Shown here piece after piece: positions 15,711 to 24,183 of a stretch of DNA of 64,000 nucleotides (within the stretch, counting starts at the first letter, position 1; every line of letters begins with the position of its first letter). The translations under genes and the position numbers were made by a program. The DNA comes from an uncultured Clostridia bacterium (lineage in GTDB: Bacteria; Bacillota; Clostridia; Peptostreptococcales; Anaerovoracaceae). The notes beneath the pieces are model-generated. The model saw only the letters and a program-made list of their open reading frames with translations. It did no database searches and was not told where the DNA came from. Location: contig CAKQGQ010000008.1 in NCBI GenBank assembly GCA_934233735.1, positions 1-64,000 of the forward strand, given 5' to 3'.

Positions 15711-16262
15711 ATGAATTACGAAACAATAGGATTTTTAGAATTAAACAGTATTGCCAAGGGCGTGGAAGCGGCCGATGCGATGCTGAAAGCTGCAGAGGTG
15801 GATCTTATCAGCGCAAGACCAAGCTGCCCGGGTAAGTATCATGTACTCGTATGCGGTGAGGTTGCGGCTGTAAACTCCTCGGTTCAGGCCGGTGCCAAAA
15901 TCGGCGAGGCCAATGTAATTGAAAAAACAGTTATTCCGAGAGTCCACCCGCAGGTAATCCAGGCAATCAACCTTGCAACACCGGCGCAGGATAGGAATGC
16001 GCTTGGCGTTCTTGAATTTTTCAGCGTAACGAGCGCAATCATGGGCGCAGATGCCGCTGTTAAGGCTGCAGATGTAAATCTGATTGAAGTCAGACTCGGA
16101 ACCGGAATCGGCGGTAAATCCTTTGTGACGCTCACAGGGGAAGTTGCTGCTGTGACGGAGGCATGCAAAGCAGGCGTAGCAGTAGGCGGAAGCAATGGAA
16201 TGCTGCTGAATTCCGTTGTAATACCAAGTCCGAGAGAAGAAATCTTCAGAGCAGTTATGTAA
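15711..16262 (+). CDS. pduT: PduT-like tandem-BMC shell protein with iron-sulfur pore Cys
   Basis: A 183-residue protein of two fused BMC domains (residues 1-90 and 97-183), each beginning GFLEL/GVLEF and containing AADAMLKAA or ADAAVKAA. The first pore loop is ARPSCPGKY, with Cys 39 in the place of the PduT Cys that coordinates a 4Fe-4S cluster at the trimer axis. Adjacency to pduS supports a joint electron-transfer function. It is the last structural gene before the eutW promoter. Confidence 0.92.
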   Translation: MNYETIGFLELNSIAKGVEAADAMLKAAEVDLISARPSCPGKYHVLVCGEVAAVNSSVQAGAKIGEANVIEKTVIPRVHPQVIQAINLATPAQDRNALGVLEFFSVTSAIMGADAAVKAADVNLIEVRLGTGIGGKSFVTLTGEVAAVTEACKAGVAVGGSNGMLLNSVVIPSPREEIFRAVM

Positions 16263-16271
16263 ATCGCAATC

Positions 16272-16300
16272 TTGCAGACGAGATGTAATTAAGATATAAT
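16272..16300 (+). promoter_or_regulatory. Sigma-A promoter of eutW
   Basis: TTGCAG (16272-16277), a 17-bp spacer and a perfect TATAAT (16295-16300). The leader has a short GGCG/CGCC hairpin (16331-16342) with a four-base loop, not the ANTAR hexaloop type, so the kinase gene appears to be expressed without the antitermination control. Confidence 0.75.
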
Positions 16301-16358
16301 ATTTCGTATAAAAATTTAAGAAAGTAGGACGGCGAAGACGCCGCCCGCATATGGAAAT

Positions 16359-17459
16359 ATGGATTACAAATTTGTTAAGGAGAACATTGCTCTTACCGTG
16401 GCGGAACTTGAAAAACTGAGAGAAATAGACCGAACTGTGGCAGATTTTGCGAGACTGACCCAGAGTGATATTTTTGTGGACTGCTTTCTTTCCGATAAAG
16501 AGGGGATTGTAATCAGCCACGGCAGACCGGAAAAATCCTTATATAAAAGAAATATTGAAGGCGAAAAAGTTCTGCGCCAAAAAGAACCGACTGTGTTTTA
16601 TACCCGAGAAACAGGTGTGGGTATGAAGGATGCTTACGGCATTTCACAGGAAAATGTAAAGGTGCAGCAGCGGACTTCGCCGATTTTCGGCGATAACGGC
16701 AGAGTTATCGCTGTTTTTATTCAGGAATCTGATGTTACAGATAATGCTCGGCTGAATAATAAACTGACACATATGGCAAACGTAACGGAAATGTTATCAT
16801 CGCAGGAGCTCATACGCGAGGGCGTTGCGGATATCAATGCAACCCAACAGGACTATAATATTTTGCTGCAGGAAACCCACCACAGAATCAAAAACAACCT
16901 GCAGACGATATCAAGCATTCTCAATATGCAGCGCAGAAGAAGCCAAAGTGACGAGACGAGAGAAATTTTGAGCGACAATATATCGAGAATCAATTCACTT
17001 GCATCCATGCATGAGATTATGATGACAGCTTCGGCAGAAAAAGTTGATATTTGCGAAGCACTTGAAAAACAGATACGCCTGTTTGAACAGATTCATCAGG
17101 GAAATGAAAAGCAGATAAGCTTTGATTTTGAGGGAATGAACATGGAACTGTCCTTTGAAAAGGCGCAGGCGGTATCGATGATTGTCAATGAGCTGATGGT
17201 CAATGCGATGAAGCACGGACTGAAAAGCAGAGAACGCGGCAGGATTTCAGTAAGATTGGTTGTCGGTGAAAATCAGGCAACGATTATCGTCTTCAACGAC
17301 GGTGAAGAGTGCAGTGAGCAAGGTGAAAAAGAGACGAAGAATCGTTCAGGTTTCGGGCTGGATATCGTAAAGGGCCTTACCCACGATAAACTGCACGGAA
17401 CTTATTCGCTGCAAAGCTCCGCCAAAGGAACCACGGTATTGATAAGTTTTCCTATTTAA
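16359..17459 (+). CDS. eutW: EutW, ethanolamine sensor histidine kinase
   Basis: A 366-residue soluble histidine kinase. The N-terminal half is the PAS-like sensor domain of EutW kinases (residues about 10-130, DIFVDCFLSDKEGIVISHG). The phosphoacceptor region is of the HisKA_2 type, ETHHRIKNNLQTISSIL near residue 170, and the ATPase domain has NELMVNAMKHG (N box) and GFGLDIVKGL (G box). No membrane segments. In Enterococcus EutW detects ethanolamine and phosphorylates EutV. Here it lies last, behind its own promoter and 25 bp before the mutase gene, so mutase and kinase likely share a transcript. Confidence 0.93.
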   Translation: MDYKFVKENIALTVAELEKLREIDRTVADFARLTQSDIFVDCFLSDKEGIVISHGRPEKSLYKRNIEGEKVLRQKEPTVFYTRETGVGMKDAYGISQENVKVQQRTSPIFGDNGRVIAVFIQESDVTDNARLNNKLTHMANVTEMLSSQELIREGVADINATQQDYNILLQETHHRIKNNLQTISSILNMQRRRSQSDETREILSDNISRINSLASMHEIMMTASAEKVDICEALEKQIRLFEQIHQGNEKQISFDFEGMNMELSFEKAQAVSMIVNELMVNAMKHGLKSRERGRISVRLVVGENQATIIVFNDGEECSEQGEKETKNRSGFGLDIVKGLTHDKLHGTYSLQSSAKGTTVLISFPI

Positions 17460-17483
17460 ACGATTTAGAGACGGAGAAATAAG

Positions 17484-19235
17484 ATGAAACTGATACTTAA
17501 CAAAAGATTTGAATACAAAGATCTTCCAAGCATGTCTGAGATAAATGCGCAGATAGACAAGATTGCGAAACAGACGACAATCGGGCAGACTCTTTTCTTG
17601 AAGGAACACGGTGTAAAAACGGAGAGCGAATTCAAGAAGAAGGCGATTGCGAAGGGCTATATTTCCAAGCATCAGCACATCGGCTGGAATTCCTGGGATG
17701 AGACGGCAAAAAATATAGAATATATTTATCGTGAACTTGAAAAGAAAGACAGCTACATAACCCGAATGGGCTTTGTGTTTGACTGGGTTATGGGTGTGCC
17801 TGAAGAATACAGAGACAGAATCCCACAGGGAACGGGGCTTGTTTTTAAAACTCCGGAGGAATGGAAGGCCATCGGACAGATTGTGCCAATCCAGCCGCAC
17901 TTGTCCGATCATATGATAGGATGTCCGAACGGTTTGGAAAATTGCAAACTTGCACTGGAGGCGGGCGTAACTTCTATCGGAAATGTGTCGCATTATTTCA
18001 CCTATGAGTATCCGGGAATCGAACTCGAGAGAGAAAGAACGATCAATTCCATGCTCGGCTTCGGACTGATGGGAAGATTCGAAGGGACAATCGTTCACTC
18101 GAACCTGGATGACGGCTATGGAAACCAATTCCATGATTTAACAAACCTTGCTGGATGGACGCTTATAGAGCGATATGTTGTCGAAGAACTTTTAGGCGCT
18201 TGCATGACTTTTTCATACGGAAATCTTTTCAGCGATCCGATTTCAAGAATTGTATTTACGGAGCTGTGCCAGCGCTCGAATGTCAAAGGAACTATGGGTA
18301 CGATGATTTTCGGAAACACGATTGATTATGGGCTGATTTATCCGAGAAACTACGGGGCGCTTTGCAATTTTACGCTTGCAGATTGTATTTTGCAGCGACA
18401 TAAAGCTACGGGACATGCAGTAGCGGCGGTACCGGTAACGGAGGCGGTAAGAATACCGGCGCCGGACGAAATTATCGACGCACATCTTACGCTCGACATG
18501 ATGATTGAAAAATCATGGCTTTATGAGCCTTATATGGACTGGGAAAAGATTGAAACAGAAGTGGACGCACTGGAGGCAGGCGGAAAGCTTTTCTTCGAAA
18601 GAGTCATGAACGGTCTGGATGATTTAGGCGTTGATACGAAACATCCGGGAGAAATCCTTGCGGCGACGAAGGCAATCGGCGCAGAGCAGCTCGAAACAAT
18701 CTTCGGTGTCGGTGAAGAGGATAAGACCGCACTGCGGGGACGAAAACCGGCGCATCCTACCGATATAGTAAAGACGCTTCAGGAGAAGCAGAAAAAAATA
18801 TTCCTTTCAGCCGGAAAAATAGAGGGGAAGCTCGATGGGCGAAAAGTGCTCGTGGGGGCAACAGACATTCATGACTATGGCAAAGAAATGGTAAAATCAA
18901 TTCTTAATGCTGCGGATGCCGAGGTTTTCGATATGGGAAGCTATGTGACAACAGACGAAATCATCGAGAATCTTTTGGAAACCGAAGCAAAGGTTGTAAT
19001 GATAAGCACCTATAACGGCATCGCGCTGACATTCGGAAGTGAACTCTGCAAAAAGCTTACAGAAAATGAAATGGAAGATGTATTGGTAATTATCGGAGGT
19101 CTGCTTAATGAAAACATGGACGGCAGTCAGTTGGCGATAGATGTCACGGATAAAATTCGTGAACTGGGAATAAACTGCGATAACGATATGGGAGCGATAG
19201 TGGATGCGGTCAAAGAACACTATGCGAAGCTATGA
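17484..19235 (+). CDS. Single-chain adenosylcobalamin-dependent carbon-skeleton mutase (glutamate-mutase-like barrel plus B12 domain)
   Basis: A 583-residue protein. Residues from about 450 are a B12-binding Rossmann domain with the base-off/His-on motif DxHxxG (GATDIHDYGKE) and a glycine-rich end (VIIGGLLNENMDG). Residues 1-440 resemble the barrel subunit of glutamate mutase (MutE) in pattern (ERERTINSMLGFGLMGRFEGTIV, LLGACMTFSYGNLFSDP). Glutamate mutase normally has the two parts as separate chains; a single chain of this length and order is known for 2-methyleneglutarate mutase of Eubacterium barkeri. Neither methylaspartase nor nicotinate-pathway genes are near, so the substrate is open. 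It overlaps glmL by ATGA and stands 24 bp after eutW. Confidence 0.75.
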   Translation: MKLILNKRFEYKDLPSMSEINAQIDKIAKQTTIGQTLFLKEHGVKTESEFKKKAIAKGYISKHQHIGWNSWDETAKNIEYIYRELEKKDSYITRMGFVFDWVMGVPEEYRDRIPQGTGLVFKTPEEWKAIGQIVPIQPHLSDHMIGCPNGLENCKLALEAGVTSIGNVSHYFTYEYPGIELERERTINSMLGFGLMGRFEGTIVHSNLDDGYGNQFHDLTNLAGWTLIERYVVEELLGACMTFSYGNLFSDPISRIVFTELCQRSNVKGTMGTMIFGNTIDYGLIYPRNYGALCNFTLADCILQRHKATGHAVAAVPVTEAVRIPAPDEIIDAHLTLDMMIEKSWLYEPYMDWEKIETEVDALEAGGKLFFERVMNGLDDLGVDTKHPGEILAATKAIGAEQLETIFGVGEEDKTALRGRKPAHPTDIVKTLQEKQKKIFLSAGKIEGKLDGRKVLVGATDIHDYGKEMVKSILNAADAEVFDMGSYVTTDEIIENLLETEAKVVMISTYNGIALTFGSELCKKLTENEMEDVLVIIGGLLNENMDGSQLAIDVTDKIRELGINCDNDMGAIVDAVKEHYAKL

Positions 19236-20533
19236 GACCGGGATGCAGATACGGGATCTTGATTGACTTCGGTTCTACATACACGAAAATAGTTCTGGCA
19301 GATATGAAATCAGGAGAACTGATTCACTCCTGCCATTACCTCTCAACAGTAAGTACTGACGCGACCATCGCACTTAAGCAATGTTTGGGAGTCGCAGAAA
19401 AATACATTGGTGCATATGAGACGAAGCATGCACTCAAGCTTGCTTCCTCTTCAGCAGCGGGAGGCCTGAGAATGGGTGTATGCGGACTTTCTGCAAGCAT
19501 CAGCCTTCAAGCAGGAAAGATTGCTGCTTTCGGAGCCGGCGGCAAAATTTTAGGGTCAGCCGTCGGAAAACTTAAAAAAACGGATACCGATGCGCTCGAC
19601 AGCCTGCCGCTTGAAATTATACTTTTTACAGGCGGGTATGAAAACGGAAGCACGGCTGCTTTGCTGCATAATGCCCGTATGCTCTCGATGAGCGAAAAAA
19701 ATATTCCGGTTATTTATGCAGGAAATTCGAAAATTTCAAGCGAAATCCGCAGCATTTTTTTGAGCAGGGGCAAGGAATGTTATCTCGCGCAGAACATCAT
19801 TCCTCAAATCGGAGAACTGAACAAGGCAGATGTTGAAATAATCATAAGAGATCTTTTTATGAAAAGAATCGTCAATATGAAGGGACTTTCCGAAGTCTCA
19901 AAATATTTAGATGAAATTGTAATGCCGACCCCGAAAGCTGTTTTGTCTGCAGGAGAACTGCTCTGCAAAGGAACTGCGAAGCAGGAAGGCTGGGGAGAGC
20001 TGATGATTGTGGATATCGGAGGCGCAACCACAGATGTTCATTCCTATGCGGACAGCATTTCTCACCAAGGCGCAAAGATTGTAGGAACTCCGGAGCCTTT
20101 TTCCAAGAGGACGGTGGAAGGCGACTTGGGGCTTAACGAGTCAAAGGAGAGTCTGATAAAAGAAGCCGGACTGCCGGCAGACGGCATAACGGACGAAGAA
20201 CTTGCTTGCCACGCTGCAGCTATATCGGCAAGAAGACATGCAGGCAGGCTTGTGCGAACGGTATCAGCAGGAGAAAAGCTCATTCAATACGGCAAGGATC
20301 TGTCAGCGGTGAAAACCGTAATCGGAACAGGCGGACCGATTGTATATAATCCGAGGGCAAGGGAGGTGCTGCTTTCGGTGACAGCGGATGAACGCGAGGC
20401 AGAGGTACTGCTTCCGCAAGAGGTATGTACAATGTTGGATAGGGAATATGTGCTGTTTGCAGCGGGATTATTAAGAGAAGTCGACGAGGAAATCGCTATG
20501 AGCCTTATGAAGCAAAGCATTACAGAGGTATAA
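19232..20533 (+). CDS. glmL: GlmL/MutL-type mutase-associated ATPase
   Basis: A 433-residue actin-fold ATPase of the MutL/GlmL family that accompanies glutamate mutase and related B12 mutases and probably reactivates them. Visible are the phosphate loop ILIDFGSTYTKIVLAD (residues 9-24), the second loop LMIVDIGGATTDVHSY near residue 255 and GTGGPIVYNPRA near residue 365. The start ATG overlaps the mutase stop, implying coupled translation and a mutase-specific role distinct from that of EutA. Confidence 0.88.
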   Translation: MRPGCRYGILIDFGSTYTKIVLADMKSGELIHSCHYLSTVSTDATIALKQCLGVAEKYIGAYETKHALKLASSSAAGGLRMGVCGLSASISLQAGKIAAFGAGGKILGSAVGKLKKTDTDALDSLPLEIILFTGGYENGSTAALLHNARMLSMSEKNIPVIYAGNSKISSEIRSIFLSRGKECYLAQNIIPQIGELNKADVEIIIRDLFMKRIVNMKGLSEVSKYLDEIVMPTPKAVLSAGELLCKGTAKQEGWGELMIVDIGGATTDVHSYADSISHQGAKIVGTPEPFSKRTVEGDLGLNESKESLIKEAGLPADGITDEELACHAAAISARRHAGRLVRTVSAGEKLIQYGKDLSAVKTVIGTGGPIVYNPRAREVLLSVTADEREAEVLLPQEVCTMLDREYVLFAAGLLREVDEEIAMSLMKQSITEV

Positions 20534-20557
20534 GCGATAATTTGATGGAGGCAGGAA

Positions 20558-21739
20558 ATGCTGAAGTATGTAGCAGAAGAAATTGCATCAATAACGATGC
20601 GGGTTACCGGATATCCGATTATTATTACGGATAAAAAAGCTGTCATTATAGGAGCAGACAAAGATAATATTGACAGATTGAATGACATTCACGAAGCCTC
20701 AATTGAGGTTATGGCGTCGGGAATGATAAAAAAACACGGTCCCGCAGAATGCCGCAAACTAAGAGGAACCTATCCGGGCATTACCATGCCAATTGCAATT
20801 CATGACGAAGTCGTAGGCTCCATCGGCATCAGAGGAGACTCAGAGGAAGTAGAAAAATACGGAATGCTGGTAAAGATGGTTGCTGAAATCATGCTAAAAG
20901 ACCGAATTGAGGCAGAGTCGGCTCATATAAGACATTCAAACCTGCAGATGCTCGCAACAATGATTATCACTTATAATGGGGACGAGACTGCAGAATCTGC
21001 TATTATTAACCAAGGAATACTTTTGGGATTCAACCTGACAAAACCGCGAATCCCGATTATCGTGAGCAAAAGCAAATCCGCAAAAGAAGGCGACGCGACG
21101 CGAGATATGTATTCCACAAAGGTTTACCGAGCAATAAAAAGACAGTTCCATGACCGGCAGGACATTATCGTTGTAATTGATGCGGCTTATGAAAAATACT
21201 TGATTTTTGCGGCAGTGGAAAGGGAAATAGGAAAACTTACGGACGAAGTTCTCACCGCAAAATGCAAAGGGATGCAGAATGAAATTTTAGAAAGCGAAAA
21301 AGAACTGATTCATATTGCGCTGAGCAAAGCAAGTTCTTCCGTTTCAGAACTTAAGGCAAGCTATGAAAGGGCGGAAATGCTCCTTGCGACTACACTTTCG
21401 GGAAGCACGGACAAAAGCATTGTAAGAATTATCGATGTGCCTTTGGAAAGAATGCTCATAGAGGCAGCGGAATATTACAAGGGCAAAAGGCTGGAGCGCC
21501 GAATCAAAGGAATTCTGAACGATAAGAATGCGGAGCTATACGAGGAGCTTATCATTACCTGGTGCGAATCCATGTTCAACTTCGCGGAGACAGCAAGAAG
21601 GCTGGGAATACATAAAAATACGCTCACCTATCGATTTGATAAGATTAAAGAGAACTGCGGAATTGACCTGCACGATTTCAAGAGCACGATTTCTATTTAT
21701 CTGTGCCTGAGAATCTGCAGACTGAAACGAAGGAAATAA
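20558..21739 (+). CDS. CdaR/PucR-family transcriptional regulator
   Basis: A 393-residue regulator with an N-terminal putative diacid-recognition domain (residues 1-130, ITMRVTGYPIIITDKKAVIIG, YPGITMPIAIHDEVVGSIGI), a middle domain, and a C-terminal CdaR/PucR-type helix-turn-helix (FAETARRLGIHKNTLTYRFDKIKE). CdaR proteins respond to sugar diacids such as glycerate or galactarate; related clostridial proteins sense other carboxylates. Position at the end of the mutase-glmL unit and before the dehydrogenase/TRAP unit suggests it controls one or both in response to a dicarboxylic or amino-dicarboxylic ligand; this is an inference. Confidence 0.88.
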   Translation: MLKYVAEEIASITMRVTGYPIIITDKKAVIIGADKDNIDRLNDIHEASIEVMASGMIKKHGPAECRKLRGTYPGITMPIAIHDEVVGSIGIRGDSEEVEKYGMLVKMVAEIMLKDRIEAESAHIRHSNLQMLATMIITYNGDETAESAIINQGILLGFNLTKPRIPIIVSKSKSAKEGDATRDMYSTKVYRAIKRQFHDRQDIIVVIDAAYEKYLIFAAVEREIGKLTDEVLTAKCKGMQNEILESEKELIHIALSKASSSVSELKASYERAEMLLATTLSGSTDKSIVRIIDVPLERMLIEAAEYYKGKRLERRIKGILNDKNAELYEELIITWCESMFNFAETARRLGIHKNTLTYRFDKIKENCGIDLHDFKSTISIYLCLRICRLKRRK

Positions 21740-21810
21740 TCCTATTATACAATTGAAAACACTCATTTTTTACATCATGTTTGAGATGCGAAAGATTTAT
21801 CTGACAAAAA

Positions 21811-21826
21811 GCACTAAAAATTGTGC
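21811..21826. promoter_or_regulatory. Possible operator, GCAC-N8-GTGC
   Basis: An interrupted palindrome (GCAC at 21811-21814, GTGC at 21823-21826) in the 189-bp gap between the CdaR-type regulator and the dehydrogenase gene, just before a TAAAAT -10-like hexamer (21837-21842). No good -35 is seen. Short enough to be chance. Confidence 0.25.
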
Positions 21827-21928
21827 AGATTTGTGGTAAAATTCGTATGGAAGGCATGATGTTTTTCTTTTGGGCGCTTGTTAAAATATTATTGAAAATA
21901 AATCAAGCATCTTATAGGAGGAACGGAT

Positions 21929-23029
21929 ATGGTTTCAAGAAAAATCGCAGTATTAGGCGGCGGAAACGGCGCACATTGTATGGCAGCGGATATGAAGCTG
22001 AAAGGTCATACGGTTAAAATGTTCGAATTCCCTGAATATAAACACAATATGCAGAAGGTATTCGACACACAGACAGTTATCGCAAAGGGTAAAACTCCGG
22101 GCGCTGTAGACGGTGTCGCAAAGCTTGACTTAGTAACGGATGACATCGCAGAAGCAGTAAAGGATGCGGAGATTATTCTCCTTGTTACTCCGGCATTTGC
22201 GCATGGGCACTATGCAGAAGCTTTAAAGGGACATGTTAAGAAAGAACAAATTATCGTTACATTCCCGGGAGCATTTGCCGCTCTTGTAATCAAGAAGGTT
22301 TTCGGAGATGCAGAATGTCCGGTACTGGCAGACGCAAACAACCTTCCTTACGACGCTCGTATTTTGGAGCCGGGGGTTGTTACATGCTTCGGCAGAACAA
22401 ACATGAACATCGCATATTTCCCGGCAGATGCGAAAGAACAGTGGCACGACATTCTTGTAGATGCTCTTTTCCCATTCCAGCGTGTATATGAATCCGTACT
22501 GGAGTCCGGTCTTTCCATCGTAAATCCTGCATGGCATACAGGCCCTTGCCTCTTCAATGTATCCCGGATTGAAAGCCCTGAAGTAAACTTCTATCTGTAT
22601 CAGCATGGATGGACTCCGTCCGCATGTAAGCTGAATATGGTATTGGACAACGAAAGAAAAGCGATTGGTGATGAGCTTGGATACAACCTTCATCCGATGG
22701 AAGACTTCGGTGGAATGCCAGAGAGAGCTTACACTTGGGAGCAGCTTTACATGGCAGGACATGGCGACATTGCACTGACTCCGATTTCCGGGCCGAATGA
22801 TTTGTTTAACAGATATCTGACAGAAGACTGTCCTTACGGACTTGTTCCTTGGGCATCCGTTGCGGAAGTTTTAGGGGTGCCGACACCGATGACAAATTCA
22901 TGTATCGATATTTATAATGTAATTCACGAAAAAGACTGGAGAGCAGAAGGACTTACAGCTGACGATATGGGTCTTGTAGGCATGACAAGAGATGAAATCG
23001 TCAAGTATGTAAAGACAGGTGAAAAATAA
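21929..23029 (+). CDS. NAD/NADP octopine/nopaline dehydrogenase family enzyme
   Basis: A 366-residue protein with an N-terminal Rossmann domain (IAVLGGGNGAHCMAADM, residues 5-21, GxGxxG type) and a C-terminal octopine-dehydrogenase helical domain with the conserved NPAWHTGP segment near residue 195, His being the likely catalytic base. The family interconverts an amino acid plus keto acid with a secondary-amine dicarboxylate (opine); many bacterial members have untested substrates. It is followed at 59 bp by a complete TRAP transporter, which suggests uptake and oxidation of the same compound. Excellent ribosome site (TAGGAGGAACGG). Confidence 0.85.
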   Translation: MVSRKIAVLGGGNGAHCMAADMKLKGHTVKMFEFPEYKHNMQKVFDTQTVIAKGKTPGAVDGVAKLDLVTDDIAEAVKDAEIILLVTPAFAHGHYAEALKGHVKKEQIIVTFPGAFAALVIKKVFGDAECPVLADANNLPYDARILEPGVVTCFGRTNMNIAYFPADAKEQWHDILVDALFPFQRVYESVLESGLSIVNPAWHTGPCLFNVSRIESPEVNFYLYQHGWTPSACKLNMVLDNERKAIGDELGYNLHPMEDFGGMPERAYTWEQLYMAGHGDIALTPISGPNDLFNRYLTEDCPYGLVPWASVAEVLGVPTPMTNSCIDIYNVIHEKDWRAEGLTADDMGLVGMTRDEIVKYVKTGEK

Positions 23030-23088
23030 TCCGAGCAATCGGTTTAATAGGCAGTTATTATTCATAAAAAAGACAAAGGAGAAAGAAA

Positions 23089-24102
23089 ATGAAGAAATTA
23101 TTTGCAGTCATTCTTTGCCTCATCATGGTGTTTACGCTGGCTTCTTGCGGTAACACTTCCGGCGGTGATGGTGAAACTTACGAACTTCGTCTCGCAACTC
23201 ACTACAACACAGAACATGCGGGATATGCAGCTATCGAAAAAGCTGTGGCAGCAGTAGAAGAAGCAACAAACGGTGCTGTAAAAATCAAGGTATATCCATC
23301 TTCACAGCTTGGAGACTACACTCTGACTTATGAGGATCTTGGCAGAGGTGCAGTTGATTTAGCATTAATCCCTTGCCCGTCAGAATATGATCCAAAAATC
23401 GAAATGAACTTCGTACCGTACATGTTCTCCGATTATTCGCAGCTTTCCAAGGCATTCGGAGAAGGATCCTACTTCCTCGACAAGTACAGAGAAGTACATG
23501 CCAAGCAGGGTGTTAAGCTTCTCGGCATGTATGTAGAAGGCTTAATTGGTATGGGATTCACGGACTATCCTGAAAACTATGGTGATCCTACAATCAATAA
23601 GAATATGAAGGTTAGAGCTCCGGCAATCGAAGTTTACAATCTCGTTACAGAAGATTTAGGCTACAATGCTGTTACAATTCCGTATTCTGATTTATACACT
23701 TCCATGCAGACAGGTGTATGTGACGGTTGGATCGGTGGAACTCCGCAGCTCAACTATTCTGACTTCAAAGATGTTATTAAGTACTATGTAGCATATAACT
23801 GCTTCGCAGAAAATATTGGTTTCTTCATGTCCCAGAGCGTTGCTGACGAAATGCCGGCAGAATATGTTACTGCTATTGAAGAAGCATTCACAGCAGCATC
23901 CGCAGAGTCCTTCGAAACTGCGAAAGCATTAGACGAAAAAGCGCTTAAGGGTTTGGAAGAATACGGCGTAAAAATTATCAACTTAACAGATGAAGAAATG
24001 GCTGCATGCGTAGAAAAGATTCAGAAAGAAACTTGGCCGAAACTCTACAAGAATATCGGTGAAGATACTCTCAAAGAATTAGTTGCAGCTCTTGAAGAAT
24101 AA
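23089..24102 (+). CDS. TRAP transporter solute-binding lipoprotein (DctP family), system 1
   Basis: A 337-residue extracytoplasmic binding protein. A lipoprotein signal (MKKLFAVILCLIMVFTLASC) has its lipobox Cys at residue 20. The mature part has the DctP pattern (LRLATHYNTEHAGY, VYPSSQLGDYTLTYEDLGRGAVDLALIP, YSDLYTSMQTGVCDGWIGG). The binding-site Arg common in this family is in KVRAPAIEVYN near residue 180. Family ligands are mostly carboxylates and amino-acid derivatives. It is expressed with the small and large membrane subunits downstream, with an intervening hairpin. Confidence 0.92.
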   Translation: MKKLFAVILCLIMVFTLASCGNTSGGDGETYELRLATHYNTEHAGYAAIEKAVAAVEEATNGAVKIKVYPSSQLGDYTLTYEDLGRGAVDLALIPCPSEYDPKIEMNFVPYMFSDYSQLSKAFGEGSYFLDKYREVHAKQGVKLLGMYVEGLIGMGFTDYPENYGDPTINKNMKVRAPAIEVYNLVTEDLGYNAVTIPYSDLYTSMQTGVCDGWIGGTPQLNYSDFKDVIKYYVAYNCFAENIGFFMSQSVADEMPAEYVTAIEEAFTAASAESFETAKALDEKALKGLEEYGVKIINLTDEEMAACVEKIQKETWPKLYKNIGEDTLKELVAALEE

Positions 24103-24124
24103 GGCTGTAAATATTTAAAACTGG

Positions 24125-24160
24125 GTCTGCGCAGCTGTAAACTGCGCAGACTGTCTTTTT
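24125..24160 (+). terminator. Intercistronic hairpin between dctP and dctQ of system 1
   Basis: A perfect 10-bp stem GTCTGCGCAG/CTGCGCAGAC (24125-24134 and 24142-24151) with a 7-nt loop, then TGTCTTTTT. As a partial terminator or 3' stabiliser it would give more binding protein than membrane subunits. Confidence 0.75.
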
Positions 24161-24183
24161 AAAGAAGAAAAAAGAGGTTTATC

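Noticed and set aside
16331..16342. ANTAR-type hairpin in the eutW leader
   Set aside because: The GGCG/CGCC stem has a four-base loop and there is no second hairpin or terminator.
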